Positions 1 to 6,892 of a DNA stretch of 10,111 bases are shown here, piece after piece. Each line of letters begins with the position of its first letter. The first letter of the stretch is position 1. The DNA lies in NCBI GenBank assembly GCA_000433735.1, contig HF998267.1, positions 1 through 10,111 on the forward strand, read 5' to 3'. A model generated the notes under the pieces. It worked only from the letters and a program-made list of their open reading frames with translations, did no database searches and was not told the DNA's origin. Origin of the DNA: Clostridium sp. CAG:167 (GTDB taxonomy: Bacteria; Bacillota; Clostridia; Lachnospirales; Lachnospiraceae). A program made the translations under genes and the position numbers.

Positions 1-998
1 CAGGGATCCGGGCTGTTATGATTACCGGTGACCACCCGGACACTGCCCTTGCCATCGCCTCCAAAGTAGGGATCTGTCACCAGGCATCCCAACTGCTGCG
101 GGGTGATGAACTGGAAGAAATGACTGACGAAGAACTGCTTTCCAGACTGGACCTCACCCATGTTTTTGCCAGAGTGACGCCCTTTCACAAAGTACGACTG
201 GTACGGCTATTTCAGAGCAAAGGGCATATCGTGGCCATGACCGGGGACGGTGTCAACGACGCCCCGGCATTAAAAGCCGCTGACATTGGCTGTGCCATGG
301 GGCGTTCCGGCACTGATGTAGCCAGAGAAGCTTCCGACCTGATCCTGATGGATGACAATTTTTCTACCATTGTTTCTGCCATTGAACTGGGCCGGGGCAT
401 TTTTGACAACATAAAAAAAGCGGTTCACTTTCTCCTTTCCTGCAACATTGGCGAGATCATGACTCTCTTTTTCGCCATGCTGCTTGGATACAAAGTGCCG
501 CTTTTACCGGTACAATTATTATTTGTGAATCTGGTTACGGATTCCTTTCCTGCCCTCTGTCTGGGCATGGAGCCACCGGAGCCAGATGTCATGAGTTCTC
601 CCGGCAAAAGCCGTCATCACGCCATCTTCTCTTTCAGTTCCCTGTTCGAGATCATCACCCAGGGCATGTTTCTTGGTTCTCTGGCACTGACAGCGTACCT
701 TATCGGCGGCTCCACCATGTGTTTTGCCGTTTTATCTCTGTCCCAGTTAGTCCACTCTTTCAATCTGCGGAGCCATCACTCGCTGCTTGAGACCGGACTC
801 TTTGGCAACAAAAAACTGGTGCTTAGTTTTCTTCTCTGTGCCACCCTGCAATGCCTGGTGGTGGCATTGGAACCACTGCAGTCCATCTTCCATACCCAAT
901 CCCTTTCCGGGCTTCAGTGGGCGATCGTGTGGCTTTTGTCCCTGCTTCCTGTGGTTTTGGTGGAACTGCAGAAATACTTTAACAAAGATTTAATTTAA
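1..998 (+). CDS. Cation-transporting P-type ATPase, Ca2+ (type II) family, C-terminal part
   Basis: Membrane pump that uses ATP to move cations, most likely Ca2+, out of the cytosol. The reading frame is open from base 3, so the true start lies outside the window; about 331 codons of a usual 850-900 are present. Counting from the ATG at 18, visible motifs are the P-domain MITGDHPDTA (1-10), hinge TGDGVNDAPALKAADIG (75-91), the M5 segment with SCNIGE (141-146), M6 with VNLVTD (170-175), then four further hydrophobic segments to the end. The N/E of M5 and the N-x-x-T-D of M6 match the Ca2+ ligands of SERCA-type pumps. The M8 region (LSLSQLVHSF) has Gln where SERCA carries the site-I Glu, as in single-Ca2+ pumps; that point is inferred by alignment from memory. 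The phosphorylated Asp and the nucleotide domain are not in the window. The end overlaps the convergent lipoprotein gene by 9 bp, with no intrinsic terminator seen. Mn2+ transport remains possible. Confidence 0.93.
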   Translation, partial: GIRAVMITGDHPDTALAIASKVGICHQASQLLRGDELEEMTDEELLSRLDLTHVFARVTPFHKVRLVRLFQSKGHIVAMTGDGVNDAPALKAADIGCAMGRSGTDVAREASDLILMDDNFSTIVSAIELGRGIFDNIKKAVHFLLSCNIGEIMTLFFAMLLGYKVPLLPVQLLFVNLVTDSFPALCLGMEPPEPDVMSSPGKSRHHAIFSFSSLFEIITQGMFLGSLALTAYLIGGSTMCFAVLSLSQLVHSFNLRSHHSLLETGLFGNKKLVLSFLLCATLQCLVVALEPLQSIFHTQSLSGLQWAIVWLLSLLPVVLVELQKYFNKDLI

Positions 999-2300
999 TC
1001 CGTCGATCCAGGTGGCAATATCGTCTGTTACCTGGCCGGATACACGGGATGCCGCATCATACTGTGTGGCATCCGAAACTTTGCCGGAAGCCGGCATCAT
1101 ATAATGATTCAGTTCTTTGTATTCATGATAAAGAATATGAGAACGGCCTTTCCACATTTTTTTCAGTGCTTCTGTATCTTTCTCATCTGTCTCAAAATCT
1201 CTGCCTCCCTGTAGTACAAGCAGAGGGATGGTGGAATTTTTCTTCATAAAATAAGCCATATCTGACACACATACTTTCCCTGTTCCGTAGTCTTTCTCTG
1301 CTTCATAGGTAGCGGCAGGTGCCACCAGGATCACTCCCTTCAAGCGTTTTTGCTTTGCCTTGACAAGGGCCGCGGCCTCCTTGGTACTTTCTCCCATGGT
1401 CAGCACAAAAATCTGTTTTTTATCGATCTTTGATTCCGTATACAACTGGTTTACCGCCTGAGACGCATCCATCAGCACCCGCTGCCACATGCCGTCCTTT
1501 GACCGGATCTTGTCACTGTAAGCATAACTGCGCTGGTCATACCGCAACGATGCAATCCCCTGAGCTGCCAGTCCTCTGGCCAGATCCTGCAGCGGCTTAT
1601 TCTCCTGCTGCCCCATAGAGCCGTCCCGGTCACAGTCTTCGTTGCACAAAAGCAGCACTACCGGTGGCTTGTCTGTTCCCTGAGGGAGGGTCAGTATCCC
1701 GGAAAGAGTCCCGGCTTCGCTGTTCACAGAGTAGTCCTTCTCCTTGTACTGGGAACTCTCTTCTTCCGATACCACTTCAGTACTTTTAGCCGTATTAAAC
1801 CAGATACCGGCTATCTTATCACCGGAATCATATACAAACTGCACACTTCTTGCCTGGCTGTTTTCATAATTTACAATGACAGTATCAATATAATAACTGC
1901 CTTTTTTCACTTCCTTTACTTCTCCCAGCCCCAGATAGCCTTCCAGTCCGTCTGCCGTTTCTTTCCAGGTAGCTGCCAGCTGCTCTTTGGACAATTCTTT
2001 GGATAATTTTGCATTAAAATTCTGCCACACCTCTGCTTCATTACCATCTACAAGAAAGCCTGCGTACATACGGCTTTTCTCCCGTCGGCTCTTTAACACT
2101 TCAGCCTGCACCGCCGTCCGGCTGGCAGTATCCGCTTCTGACACCGACGCCTGAGGTGCATTTTTCTCTTCCCCTTGGGTGACAGATGGAGTTACAATCG
2201 TTCTCTTTTTCGTTCCATCTCCCTTTTGGGACTGGCACGCTGCCAAAAAGACAGATGCAAAGATCAGACATAACATAATATATCGCATTTTTGTTTTCAT
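990..2300 (-). CDS. Lipoprotein with DUF3887-like domain and degenerate alpha/beta-hydrolase domain
   Basis: Predicted surface lipoprotein of 436 aa. Residues 5-21 form a hydrophobic signal ending in lipobox LAAC, so Cys22 would be lipidated. A Ser/Thr/Glu-rich linker runs to about 70, then a DUF3887-like domain (about 75-170; MYAGFLVDGNEAEVWQNF near its start), then an alpha/beta-hydrolase domain (about 190-436). The hydrolase fold is recognisable from DRDG (224-227), LARGLAAQGIASLRYDQRS (240-258), GGRD with Asp368, and LNHY with His399. The oxyanion motif, normally HGSG-like, reads LCNED (218-222), and the nucleophile elbow, normally GHSLGG, reads TMGESTKEA with Ser305 in G-x-S-x-K, so ester hydrolysis may be lost or changed. 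Start ATG has GAGGT 10 nt upstream, overlapping the stop of the preceding phosphoesterase gene (8 nt gap), so the two are almost surely cotranscribed. Substrate unknown. Confidence 0.85.
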   Translation of the reverse strand: MKTKMRYIMLCLIFASVFLAACQSQKGDGTKKRTIVTPSVTQGEEKNAPQASVSEADTASRTAVQAEVLKSRREKSRMYAGFLVDGNEAEVWQNFNAKLSKELSKEQLAATWKETADGLEGYLGLGEVKEVKKGSYYIDTVIVNYENSQARSVQFVYDSGDKIAGIWFNTAKSTEVVSEEESSQYKEKDYSVNSEAGTLSGILTLPQGTDKPPVVLLLCNEDCDRDGSMGQQENKPLQDLARGLAAQGIASLRYDQRSYAYSDKIRSKDGMWQRVLMDASQAVNQLYTESKIDKKQIFVLTMGESTKEAAALVKAKQKRLKGVILVAPAATYEAEKDYGTGKVCVSDMAYFMKKNSTIPLLVLQGGRDFETDEKDTEALKKMWKGRSHILYHEYKELNHYMMPASGKVSDATQYDAASRVSGQVTDDIATWIDGLN

Positions 2301-2308
2301 CGCTTGTG

Positions 2309-3274
2309 TTACCTCATATGCTCTCTCATATAATCCTGCATGCGCCGGTTCAGTATATCCGCAATATCCATTTTACCATAATGGCTCTGGATCAGTTTTT
2401 TCATGATCATCCCTCCGGCCTTATTGGCGTGTCCGCCGCCGGTTCCTATATCTTTTGTCAGGGCATCTGCCAGTCTGCTTGCCCCTACCTGCTTGGCACA
2501 CCGCACCGATAATTTATAGCCAGTGGCCGTTTCATTATATACGACGCAGGCATCAATGGTTGCCACCTGGTTCACCAGATCGCATATCACTCCCAACAGA
2601 TTGGGGTCACAAGGCTCTGTGGATACCAGGGCATAGCGGTATTCTCCATTATAGATATGGTCTCTCAGCGCCTCTCCTGCGATACACAATTCTCTCCTGG
2701 ACAGATTGGATGTTACCATTTCATCCATCACTTCTCTGTCAATCTTTAATTCATCCCGCATAGTCTTATCCTGCGCGGAATAAATCTCGGAAAACTGCCC
2801 GGTGTCACTGTACAATCCATAATACAAAGCTGTGGCAACATGTATGTTGGCATTGGCATCATATCCTTTTTCTTTTAAAAGTTCCCACACCACCGTGCAA
2901 CAGCTTCCGTAGTCACTGCGGATGTAGCAAAAATCCGGCTCAGGGATACATCTCGGATGATGATCCACCACCCCGATCTTCTCAGCCGGAAATACGGTCA
3001 CATTACCTCCTCTGTACTGGCAGTCCACCGTCAGAAGCAGCTCACACTCCGGTGCCTCACTTACATAGACAAGAGGAATCTCCAGTTCATTTACCATGAT
3101 CTGCAGACTTGGTTTGGTAATTTTATGCATTCCACTGTAAATCAATGAAACTCTTTTTCCCTTTTTTTCAAAATAATCATACAGCGCAAAACCGGCACCA
3201 ATGGTATCGGCATCCGGTCCATCATGACACTGAATACCGATTGATTCCATTTCTTCAAATTGATCCAAAAACAT
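2309..3274 (-). CDS. DHH/DHHA1 family phosphoesterase (NrnA-like)
   Basis: Cytoplasmic metal-dependent phosphoesterase of the RecJ/NrnA superfamily. Relatives degrade short oligoribonucleotides, dephosphorylate pAp or cleave cyclic dinucleotides; which applies here cannot be read from sequence. Numbering from the TTG at 3280, visible Mn2+-site motifs are HDGPDAD (19-25), Asp86 in LLTVD, the DHH signature in VVDHHPR (104-110) and Asp159 in LYSDT. The C-terminal DHHA1 domain shows GTGGGHANKAGG (279-290), the usual glycine-rich substrate loop. Length of about 321 aa fits a stand-alone NrnA-type enzyme without CBS, PAS or GGDEF domains. An upstream TTG at 3280 would add two residues, but the GGGGGA Shine-Dalgarno lies only 3 nt from it and 9 nt from the ATG at 3274, so ATG is preferred. 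First gene of an operon with the lipoprotein. Divergent from the orphan ORF at 3390. Confidence 0.92.
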   Translation of the reverse strand: MFLDQFEEMESIGIQCHDGPDADTIGAGFALYDYFEKKGKRVSLIYSGMHKITKPSLQIMVNELEIPLVYVSEAPECELLLTVDCQYRGGNVTVFPAEKIGVVDHHPRCIPEPDFCYIRSDYGSCCTVVWELLKEKGYDANANIHVATALYYGLYSDTGQFSEIYSAQDKTMRDELKIDREVMDEMVTSNLSRRELCIAGEALRDHIYNGEYRYALVSTEPCDPNLLGVICDLVNQVATIDACVVYNETATGYKLSVRCAKQVGASRLADALTKDIGTGGGHANKAGGMIMKKLIQSHYGKMDIADILNRRMQDYMREHMR

Positions 3275-3283
3275 GTGCAATGA

Positions 3284-3289
3284 TCCCCC
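3284..3289 (-). promoter_or_regulatory. Ribosome binding site deciding the phosphoesterase start
   Basis: On the minus strand GGGGGA ends 9 nt before the ATG at 3274 and only 3 nt before the in-frame TTG at 3280. The spacing selects the ATG. Confidence 0.6.
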
Positions 3290-3303
3290 AGTATTTTCTA
3301 TTT

Positions 3304-3345
3304 TATGCCAAATCTTTTTCTTGTGTGCGGACTGCTTTTGGCATA
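3304..3345. repeat. Perfect 9-bp inverted repeat framing a promoter
   Basis: TATGCCAAA at 3304-3312 and its exact reverse complement TTTGGCATA at 3337-3345 are separated by 24 bp. The arms bracket the -35 box (3321-3326), and the right arm overlaps the first two bases of the -10 box (3344-3349) of the orphan ORF promoter. It sits in the divergent region between that ORF and the phosphoesterase operon. The placement is what a repressor operator pair would show, but no regulator for it is visible in the window. Confidence 0.55.
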
Positions 3346-3349
3346 TAAT
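3321..3349 (+). promoter_or_regulatory. Sigma-A type promoter for the orphan ORF
   Basis: TTGTGT at 3321-3326, a 17-bp spacer, and a perfect TATAAT at 3344-3349. A second TATAAT at 3355-3360 lacks a convincing -35 box. Predicted transcription would start near 3356, leaving a leader of about 34 nt before the ATG at 3390. Confidence 0.65.
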
Positions 3350-3389
3350 ATTCTTATAATCATTTTATTTAAGAAAGAAGGACGATATT

Positions 3390-3596
3390 ATGACATCCAG
3401 AGAATTATTTATCAAAGAATTATCACTCTACGACCGGGCCAGCGATGGCCATGACGAGTTCTACGCCCATCTTCCTTATGTAAAAGACTACGACCTGTGC
3501 AACTGGCGGCCACTTCGTATGCACAGTGGCAATATTATCAAAGCCCGCCAGTGCAAGGTAAATCCTCCGGTCATTATTGATTCAGACCCGCGTTAG
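3390..3596 (+). CDS. Small hypothetical protein (68 aa), possibly a truncated gene
   Basis: I do not recognise this protein. Evidence that it is translated: a consensus promoter 40 bp upstream, AGAAGGA (3376-3382) ending 7 nt before the ATG, and codon use like the neighbours. The product is charged, probably soluble, with no signal peptide or membrane segment. It begins MTSRELFIKELSLYDRASD, is rich in Tyr, Asp and Arg in the middle (EFYAHLPYVKDYDLCNWRPL), and ends abruptly after a hydrophobic VNPPVIID stretch. It lies alone on the plus strand between two minus-strand operons, and its last 23 bp overlap the end of the symporter gene. The sudden end at a gene border, without an intrinsic terminator, leaves open that it is the N-terminal remnant of a longer gene cut by rearrangement. 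Confidence 0.6.
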   Translation: MTSRELFIKELSLYDRASDGHDEFYAHLPYVKDYDLCNWRPLRMHSGNIIKARQCKVNPPVIIDSDPR

Positions 3597-5004
3597 ATTT
3601 TTTTAATCGGAAATATTCTTTCGTTTCCTTTGCGATCACACCGCTGAGTGCAAACAATGCAATCACGTTTGGTATCGCCATCAATCCGTTAAAGATATCT
3701 GCAATAGTCCATACAGCAGCTACTGTCATGTATGGTCCGATAAACACAGCCAGAATATACAGCCAGCGGTATACTTTGACAGCCGTCTGGTTCCGGTTGC
3801 ACAAATACTCTAAGCATCTTTCACCATAATAATCCCATCCGAGGATCGTTGTAAAAGCGAAAAATACAAGACATATCATCAAGATACAGGATGCCACCTG
3901 GGATGGCAGAAAATACAGTCCTCTCTGGAATGCATCCGTAGTCACCTGCACGCCTTCCAGTGCTTTGTCAGACCAACTTCCCATCATTACGATACACAGA
4001 CCTGTCATGGTACATACTACGATGGTATCGATAAAAGTTCCTGTCATGGTAACCAGTCCCTGGCGGACCGGCTCTTTTGTCTTTGCTGCAGCCGCTGCGA
4101 TCGGTGCCGATCCAAGACCTGCCTCATTGGAAAAAATTCCTCTGGCTACACCTTTCTGCATTGCCACAAGAATGGCTGACAATGCGCCACCGGCCATGGC
4201 ACGCATACCAAAGGCACCTTCAAAAATCTCCACAAAGGCTCCCGGCAGTTTGTTCAGATTAGCAAAGATCAATACCAGGGCTGCCAGAATATAAGTAACT
4301 GCCATAAACGGCACAATTACCTGGGATACTTTGGAAATACGCTGGATACCACCAATAACTACCAGTCCGACACACAGAGCCAGCACAATAGCCGTGATCA
4401 CAATAGCGATGGAGTATTCGTTACCAAAGATAGAAATTGTATTTTCTTTATTGGGATCAAAAAATCCCTGTACAGCAGAAGCAATACCATTTACCTGGGT
4501 AAAGGTACCGATTCCGAACAAACCTACACAAGCGCCAAAGAAGGCAAACAATTTCGCCAGCCATTTCCACTTAGGACCCATACCGTTTTCGATATAGTAA
4601 AACGGTCCGCCTAACACATGGCCTTCTTTATCGATCGTACGGTATTTTACAGCCAGAAATCCTTCTGCATACTTAGTTGCCATACCAAACAGGGCTGCAA
4701 GCCACATCCAGAACAAGGCTCCCGGTCCCCCTGCCAGTACACCGATGGCGGTTGCCACACCTACGATATTACCGGTACCGATGGTGGCCGATAATGCCGT
4801 ACACAAAGCGCCAAAACTGCTTACTTCACCATGTCCCTCTTCCTCATTCTGGAACATAAACTTAAGGGCCTTCGGCAAGTGGCGGATCTGCAGAAATCTC
4901 AACCGGATGCTGAGATAAATTCCTACTGCCAGGATCAGCACGATCAATGGCACACCCCAGACGAATGAATCAATTTTGTCTAATATGTTTCCTAATACTT
5001 CCAT
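3574..5004 (-). CDS. Sodium:alanine/glycine symporter, AGCS family
   Basis: Inner-membrane secondary transporter of 476 aa that imports a small neutral amino acid (alanine, glycine or related) with Na+. About ten to eleven hydrophobic segments are visible, beginning at residues 15-33. AGCS hallmarks are SATIGTGNIVGVATAI (72-87), GPGALFWMWLAALFGMATKY (93-112), GGPFYYIENGMG (132-143) and FSNEAGLGSAPIAAAAAKT (291-309). Length is normal for the family. The start ATG is preceded by AGAGGT 6 nt upstream. It is the last gene of the operon, 37 bp after the ACT protein, so import may be linked to the ligase reaction and to ACT sensing; the true substrate could be another amino acid. No clear terminator follows; the downstream DNA is the orphan ORF. 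Confidence 0.95.
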   Translation of the reverse strand: MEVLGNILDKIDSFVWGVPLIVLILAVGIYLSIRLRFLQIRHLPKALKFMFQNEEEGHGEVSSFGALCTALSATIGTGNIVGVATAIGVLAGGPGALFWMWLAALFGMATKYAEGFLAVKYRTIDKEGHVLGGPFYYIENGMGPKWKWLAKLFAFFGACVGLFGIGTFTQVNGIASAVQGFFDPNKENTISIFGNEYSIAIVITAIVLALCVGLVVIGGIQRISKVSQVIVPFMAVTYILAALVLIFANLNKLPGAFVEIFEGAFGMRAMAGGALSAILVAMQKGVARGIFSNEAGLGSAPIAAAAAKTKEPVRQGLVTMTGTFIDTIVVCTMTGLCIVMMGSWSDKALEGVQVTTDAFQRGLYFLPSQVASCILMICLVFFAFTTILGWDYYGERCLEYLCNRNQTAVKVYRWLYILAVFIGPYMTVAAVWTIADIFNGLMAIPNVIALFALSGVIAKETKEYFRLKKSNAGLNQ

Positions 5005-5041
5005 TGTTTACCTCTTTCTTACTTGTTTTCACTTTTGTTGT

Positions 5042-5470
5042 CTACAACTGCCGTATGTCTTCCTGGGTCATCAGATGAACCCCATGCTCTGCAAGTACTG
5101 CCGACGCATGCTGATTATCCGTGACACGGAAGATCATATAAGCTTTTCCCGGCGTATGATTGGTAAATGCATACATATACTCTACATTTACACTCTCGCT
5201 GCCAAGAACTGCCAGCACTTTGGCCAGGCTTCCCGCTTCATCCGGAATTTCCACGGCCAATACATCTTTTACAGAAGCCACATAGTCTGCTTCCTTTAAG
5301 CTGGTGGTGGCTTTGTACACATCATCTACGATCATGCGGACAATACCAAACTCTCCTGCCTCTGCCATGGATAATGCTCTCAGGTTAATATCGTTTTCTG
5401 AAAGCAGTCTGGAAAACTCTGCCAGATTTCCTTCTTTATTTTCCAAAAATACGGATATCTGTTTTACCAT
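5042..5470 (-). CDS. Tandem ACT-domain protein
   Basis: Small cytoplasmic protein of 142 aa made of two ACT domains (about 1-66 and 70-140) and nothing else. ACT1 begins VKQISVFLENKEGNLAEFSR and shows the typical G-N-L turn before helix 1; ACT2 begins VLAVEIPDEAGSLAKVLAVL with the corresponding AGSL turn. ACT pairs bind amino acids in a dimer interface and regulate partner proteins. Stand-alone tandem ACT proteins of this type are often encoded next to phenylacetate-CoA ligases in anaerobes and are often annotated as amino-acid binding. The gene starts 14 nt after the ligase stop, and its GGAGGA ribosome site (5476-5481) lies in that gap, 5 nt from the ATG, so it is cotranscribed. Ligand and partner are not shown by sequence; an aromatic amino acid is a guess from context. 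Confidence 0.9.
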   Translation of the reverse strand: MVKQISVFLENKEGNLAEFSRLLSENDINLRALSMAEAGEFGIVRMIVDDVYKATTSLKEADYVASVKDVLAVEIPDEAGSLAKVLAVLGSESVNVEYMYAFTNHTPGKAYMIFRVTDNQHASAVLAEHGVHLMTQEDIRQL

Positions 5471-5484
5471 AGAACTCCTCCTTT

Positions 5485-6792
5485 CTATTTTTTATATAGA
5501 TTTCTCTTATCAATAATGCGCACCGCCTTGCCCTCACTCCGCTCAATGGCTTTTGGATTCACAAGTTTTACGGTGGCATAAATACCAAGCATTGCTTTTA
5601 AAGCACTAACCAGCTCTTTCTCACGACGGGCAATCTCGCCTACATTATCCGAGAACATTTCTGCCGTCATCTCAACCCGTATCTCAATGGTATCGCTGTT
5701 TTTCACCCGGTCTACTACGATCTGATAGTTTGCCGGATAGCCTTTGTTCATCAGCACCGTCTCGATCTGGGATGGGAATACATTGACGCCCTTTACGATC
5801 AGCATATCGTCGCTTCGTCCCAGCGGTTTGGTCATGCGGATATGGGTCCGTCCGCACTTACATTTCTCTGCATTAAGAATACATATATCCCTTGTCCGGT
5901 AGCGAAGCAGTGGAAAAGCTTCTTTGGTGATGCAGGTAAAGACTAACTCACCCTTTTCCCCATAAGGAAGCACTTCTCCCGTCTCCGGGTTGATAACCTC
6001 GGCAATAAAGTGGTCCTCATTGATGTGCATTCCTGCCTGCTCTGAACATTCAAAAGATACACCCGGTCCGGAAATCTCGGTCAGGCCATAAATGTCATAG
6101 GCTTTGATTCCCAATTTTTCCTGGATATCCTGACGCATTTCTTCTGTCCACGCCTCTGCACCAAAAATTCCTGCTTTCAGCTTGATGCGGTCCCTGACGC
6201 CACGCTCATTGATGGACTCTCCTAAGTATGCCGCATAGGATGGGGTACAACAGAGGATGGTAGATCCAAGATCCATCATAAACTGGATCTGCCTGTCCGT
6301 GTTACCGGATGACATAGGAAGGGTCAGCGCTCCAATCTTGTGGGATCCTCCATTCAGACCGGCTCCTCCGGTAAACAGACCATATCCATAACTTATCTGG
6401 CATACATCTTCATTGGTAGCACCGGCTGCCGTCAACGCTCTGGCACAGCACTCTTCCCACAGGTCAATGTCGTGCTGGGTATAAAAAGCCACCACTCTTT
6501 TGCCTGTGGTTCCACTGGTGGACTGGATCCTTACACATTCTCCCAGTGGTTTTGCCAAAAGTCCGTAGGGATAGCAGTTTTTCAAATCGTCTTTCGTGAG
6601 AAACGGCAGTTTGTGAAGATCATCCGCTGACTGGATATCCTCCGGTGTTACCCCCGCTTCTTCCATTCTCTTTCTGTAAAAAGGTACATGCTGCCATACA
6701 TGCTTTACCTGTTTTACAAGTCGTTCGCTTTGCCACTGATGAATCTGCTCTCTGGAAGCAGTCTCAATCTCCGGCTGGTAATAGTTTTGCAT
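5485..6792 (-). CDS. Phenylacetate-CoA ligase (PaaK family, anaerobic type)
   Basis: Cytoplasmic AMP-forming ligase that activates phenylacetate or a related aryl acid (for example an indole- or hydroxyphenylacetate) to its CoA thioester with ATP. Motifs in order: P-loop STSGTTGK (91-98), SYGYGLFTGG (134-143), GAEAW (211-215), the adenylate motif YDIYGLTE (232-239), RYRTRD (297-302), GVNVFPSQIE (335-344), and a C-terminal SEGKAVRIIDKR with the likely catalytic Lys422. Two close Cys (311, 313) precede the hinge region. Length 435 is standard. Start ATG at 6792 has GGAGAGGG a few bases upstream. It is the first gene of the operon with the ACT protein and the AGCS symporter; no indolepyruvate oxidoreductase (ior) genes, frequent partners elsewhere, are in the window. 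Its promoter is at 6829-6857. The exact acid is not determined by sequence. Confidence 0.94.
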   Translation of the reverse strand: MQNYYQPEIETASREQIHQWQSERLVKQVKHVWQHVPFYRKRMEEAGVTPEDIQSADDLHKLPFLTKDDLKNCYPYGLLAKPLGECVRIQSTSGTTGKRVVAFYTQHDIDLWEECCARALTAAGATNEDVCQISYGYGLFTGGAGLNGGSHKIGALTLPMSSGNTDRQIQFMMDLGSTILCCTPSYAAYLGESINERGVRDRIKLKAGIFGAEAWTEEMRQDIQEKLGIKAYDIYGLTEISGPGVSFECSEQAGMHINEDHFIAEVINPETGEVLPYGEKGELVFTCITKEAFPLLRYRTRDICILNAEKCKCGRTHIRMTKPLGRSDDMLIVKGVNVFPSQIETVLMNKGYPANYQIVVDRVKNSDTIEIRVEMTAEMFSDNVGEIARREKELVSALKAMLGIYATVKLVNPKAIERSEGKAVRIIDKRNLYKK

Positions 6793-6828
6793 TTGTCCCT
6801 CTCCAATCTTTGAAAGTCATATTGGATT

Positions 6829-6857
6829 ATTATACCATCTTTGGGAGTGTGTGGCAA
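6829..6857 (-). promoter_or_regulatory. Sigma-A type promoter of the ligase/ACT/symporter operon
   Basis: Read on the minus strand: TTGCCA (6857-6852), 17-bp spacer, perfect TATAAT (6834-6829). Transcription should begin near 6822, leaving a leader of about 30 nt, too short for a riboswitch. The palindromic element at 6893-7025 is therefore upstream of the promoter and not in this mRNA leader. Confidence 0.75.
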
Positions 6858-6892
6858 GGGCATGCGGTCAGGAGCAGGGGCTTTTAGGTTCC

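Noticed and set aside
1009..1036. Inverted repeat CCAGGT...ACCTGG as a terminator for the ATPase gene
   Set aside because: Only 6 bp, a 16-nt loop, no T-tract, and it lies in lipoprotein coding sequence.
2455..2763. Plus-strand ORF of 102 aa opposite the phosphoesterase gene
   Set aside because: Antisense shadow; composition rich in His, Trp and Pro, as expected from reverse reading, and no ribosome site.
3278..3280. TTG start codon for the DHH phosphoesterase
   Set aside because: The ribosome site is only 3 nt away from it, whereas the ATG two codons later has 9-nt spacing.
3965..4294. Plus-strand ORF of 109 aa opposite the symporter gene
   Set aside because: Antisense shadow of a clearly conserved membrane protein; no expression signals of its own.
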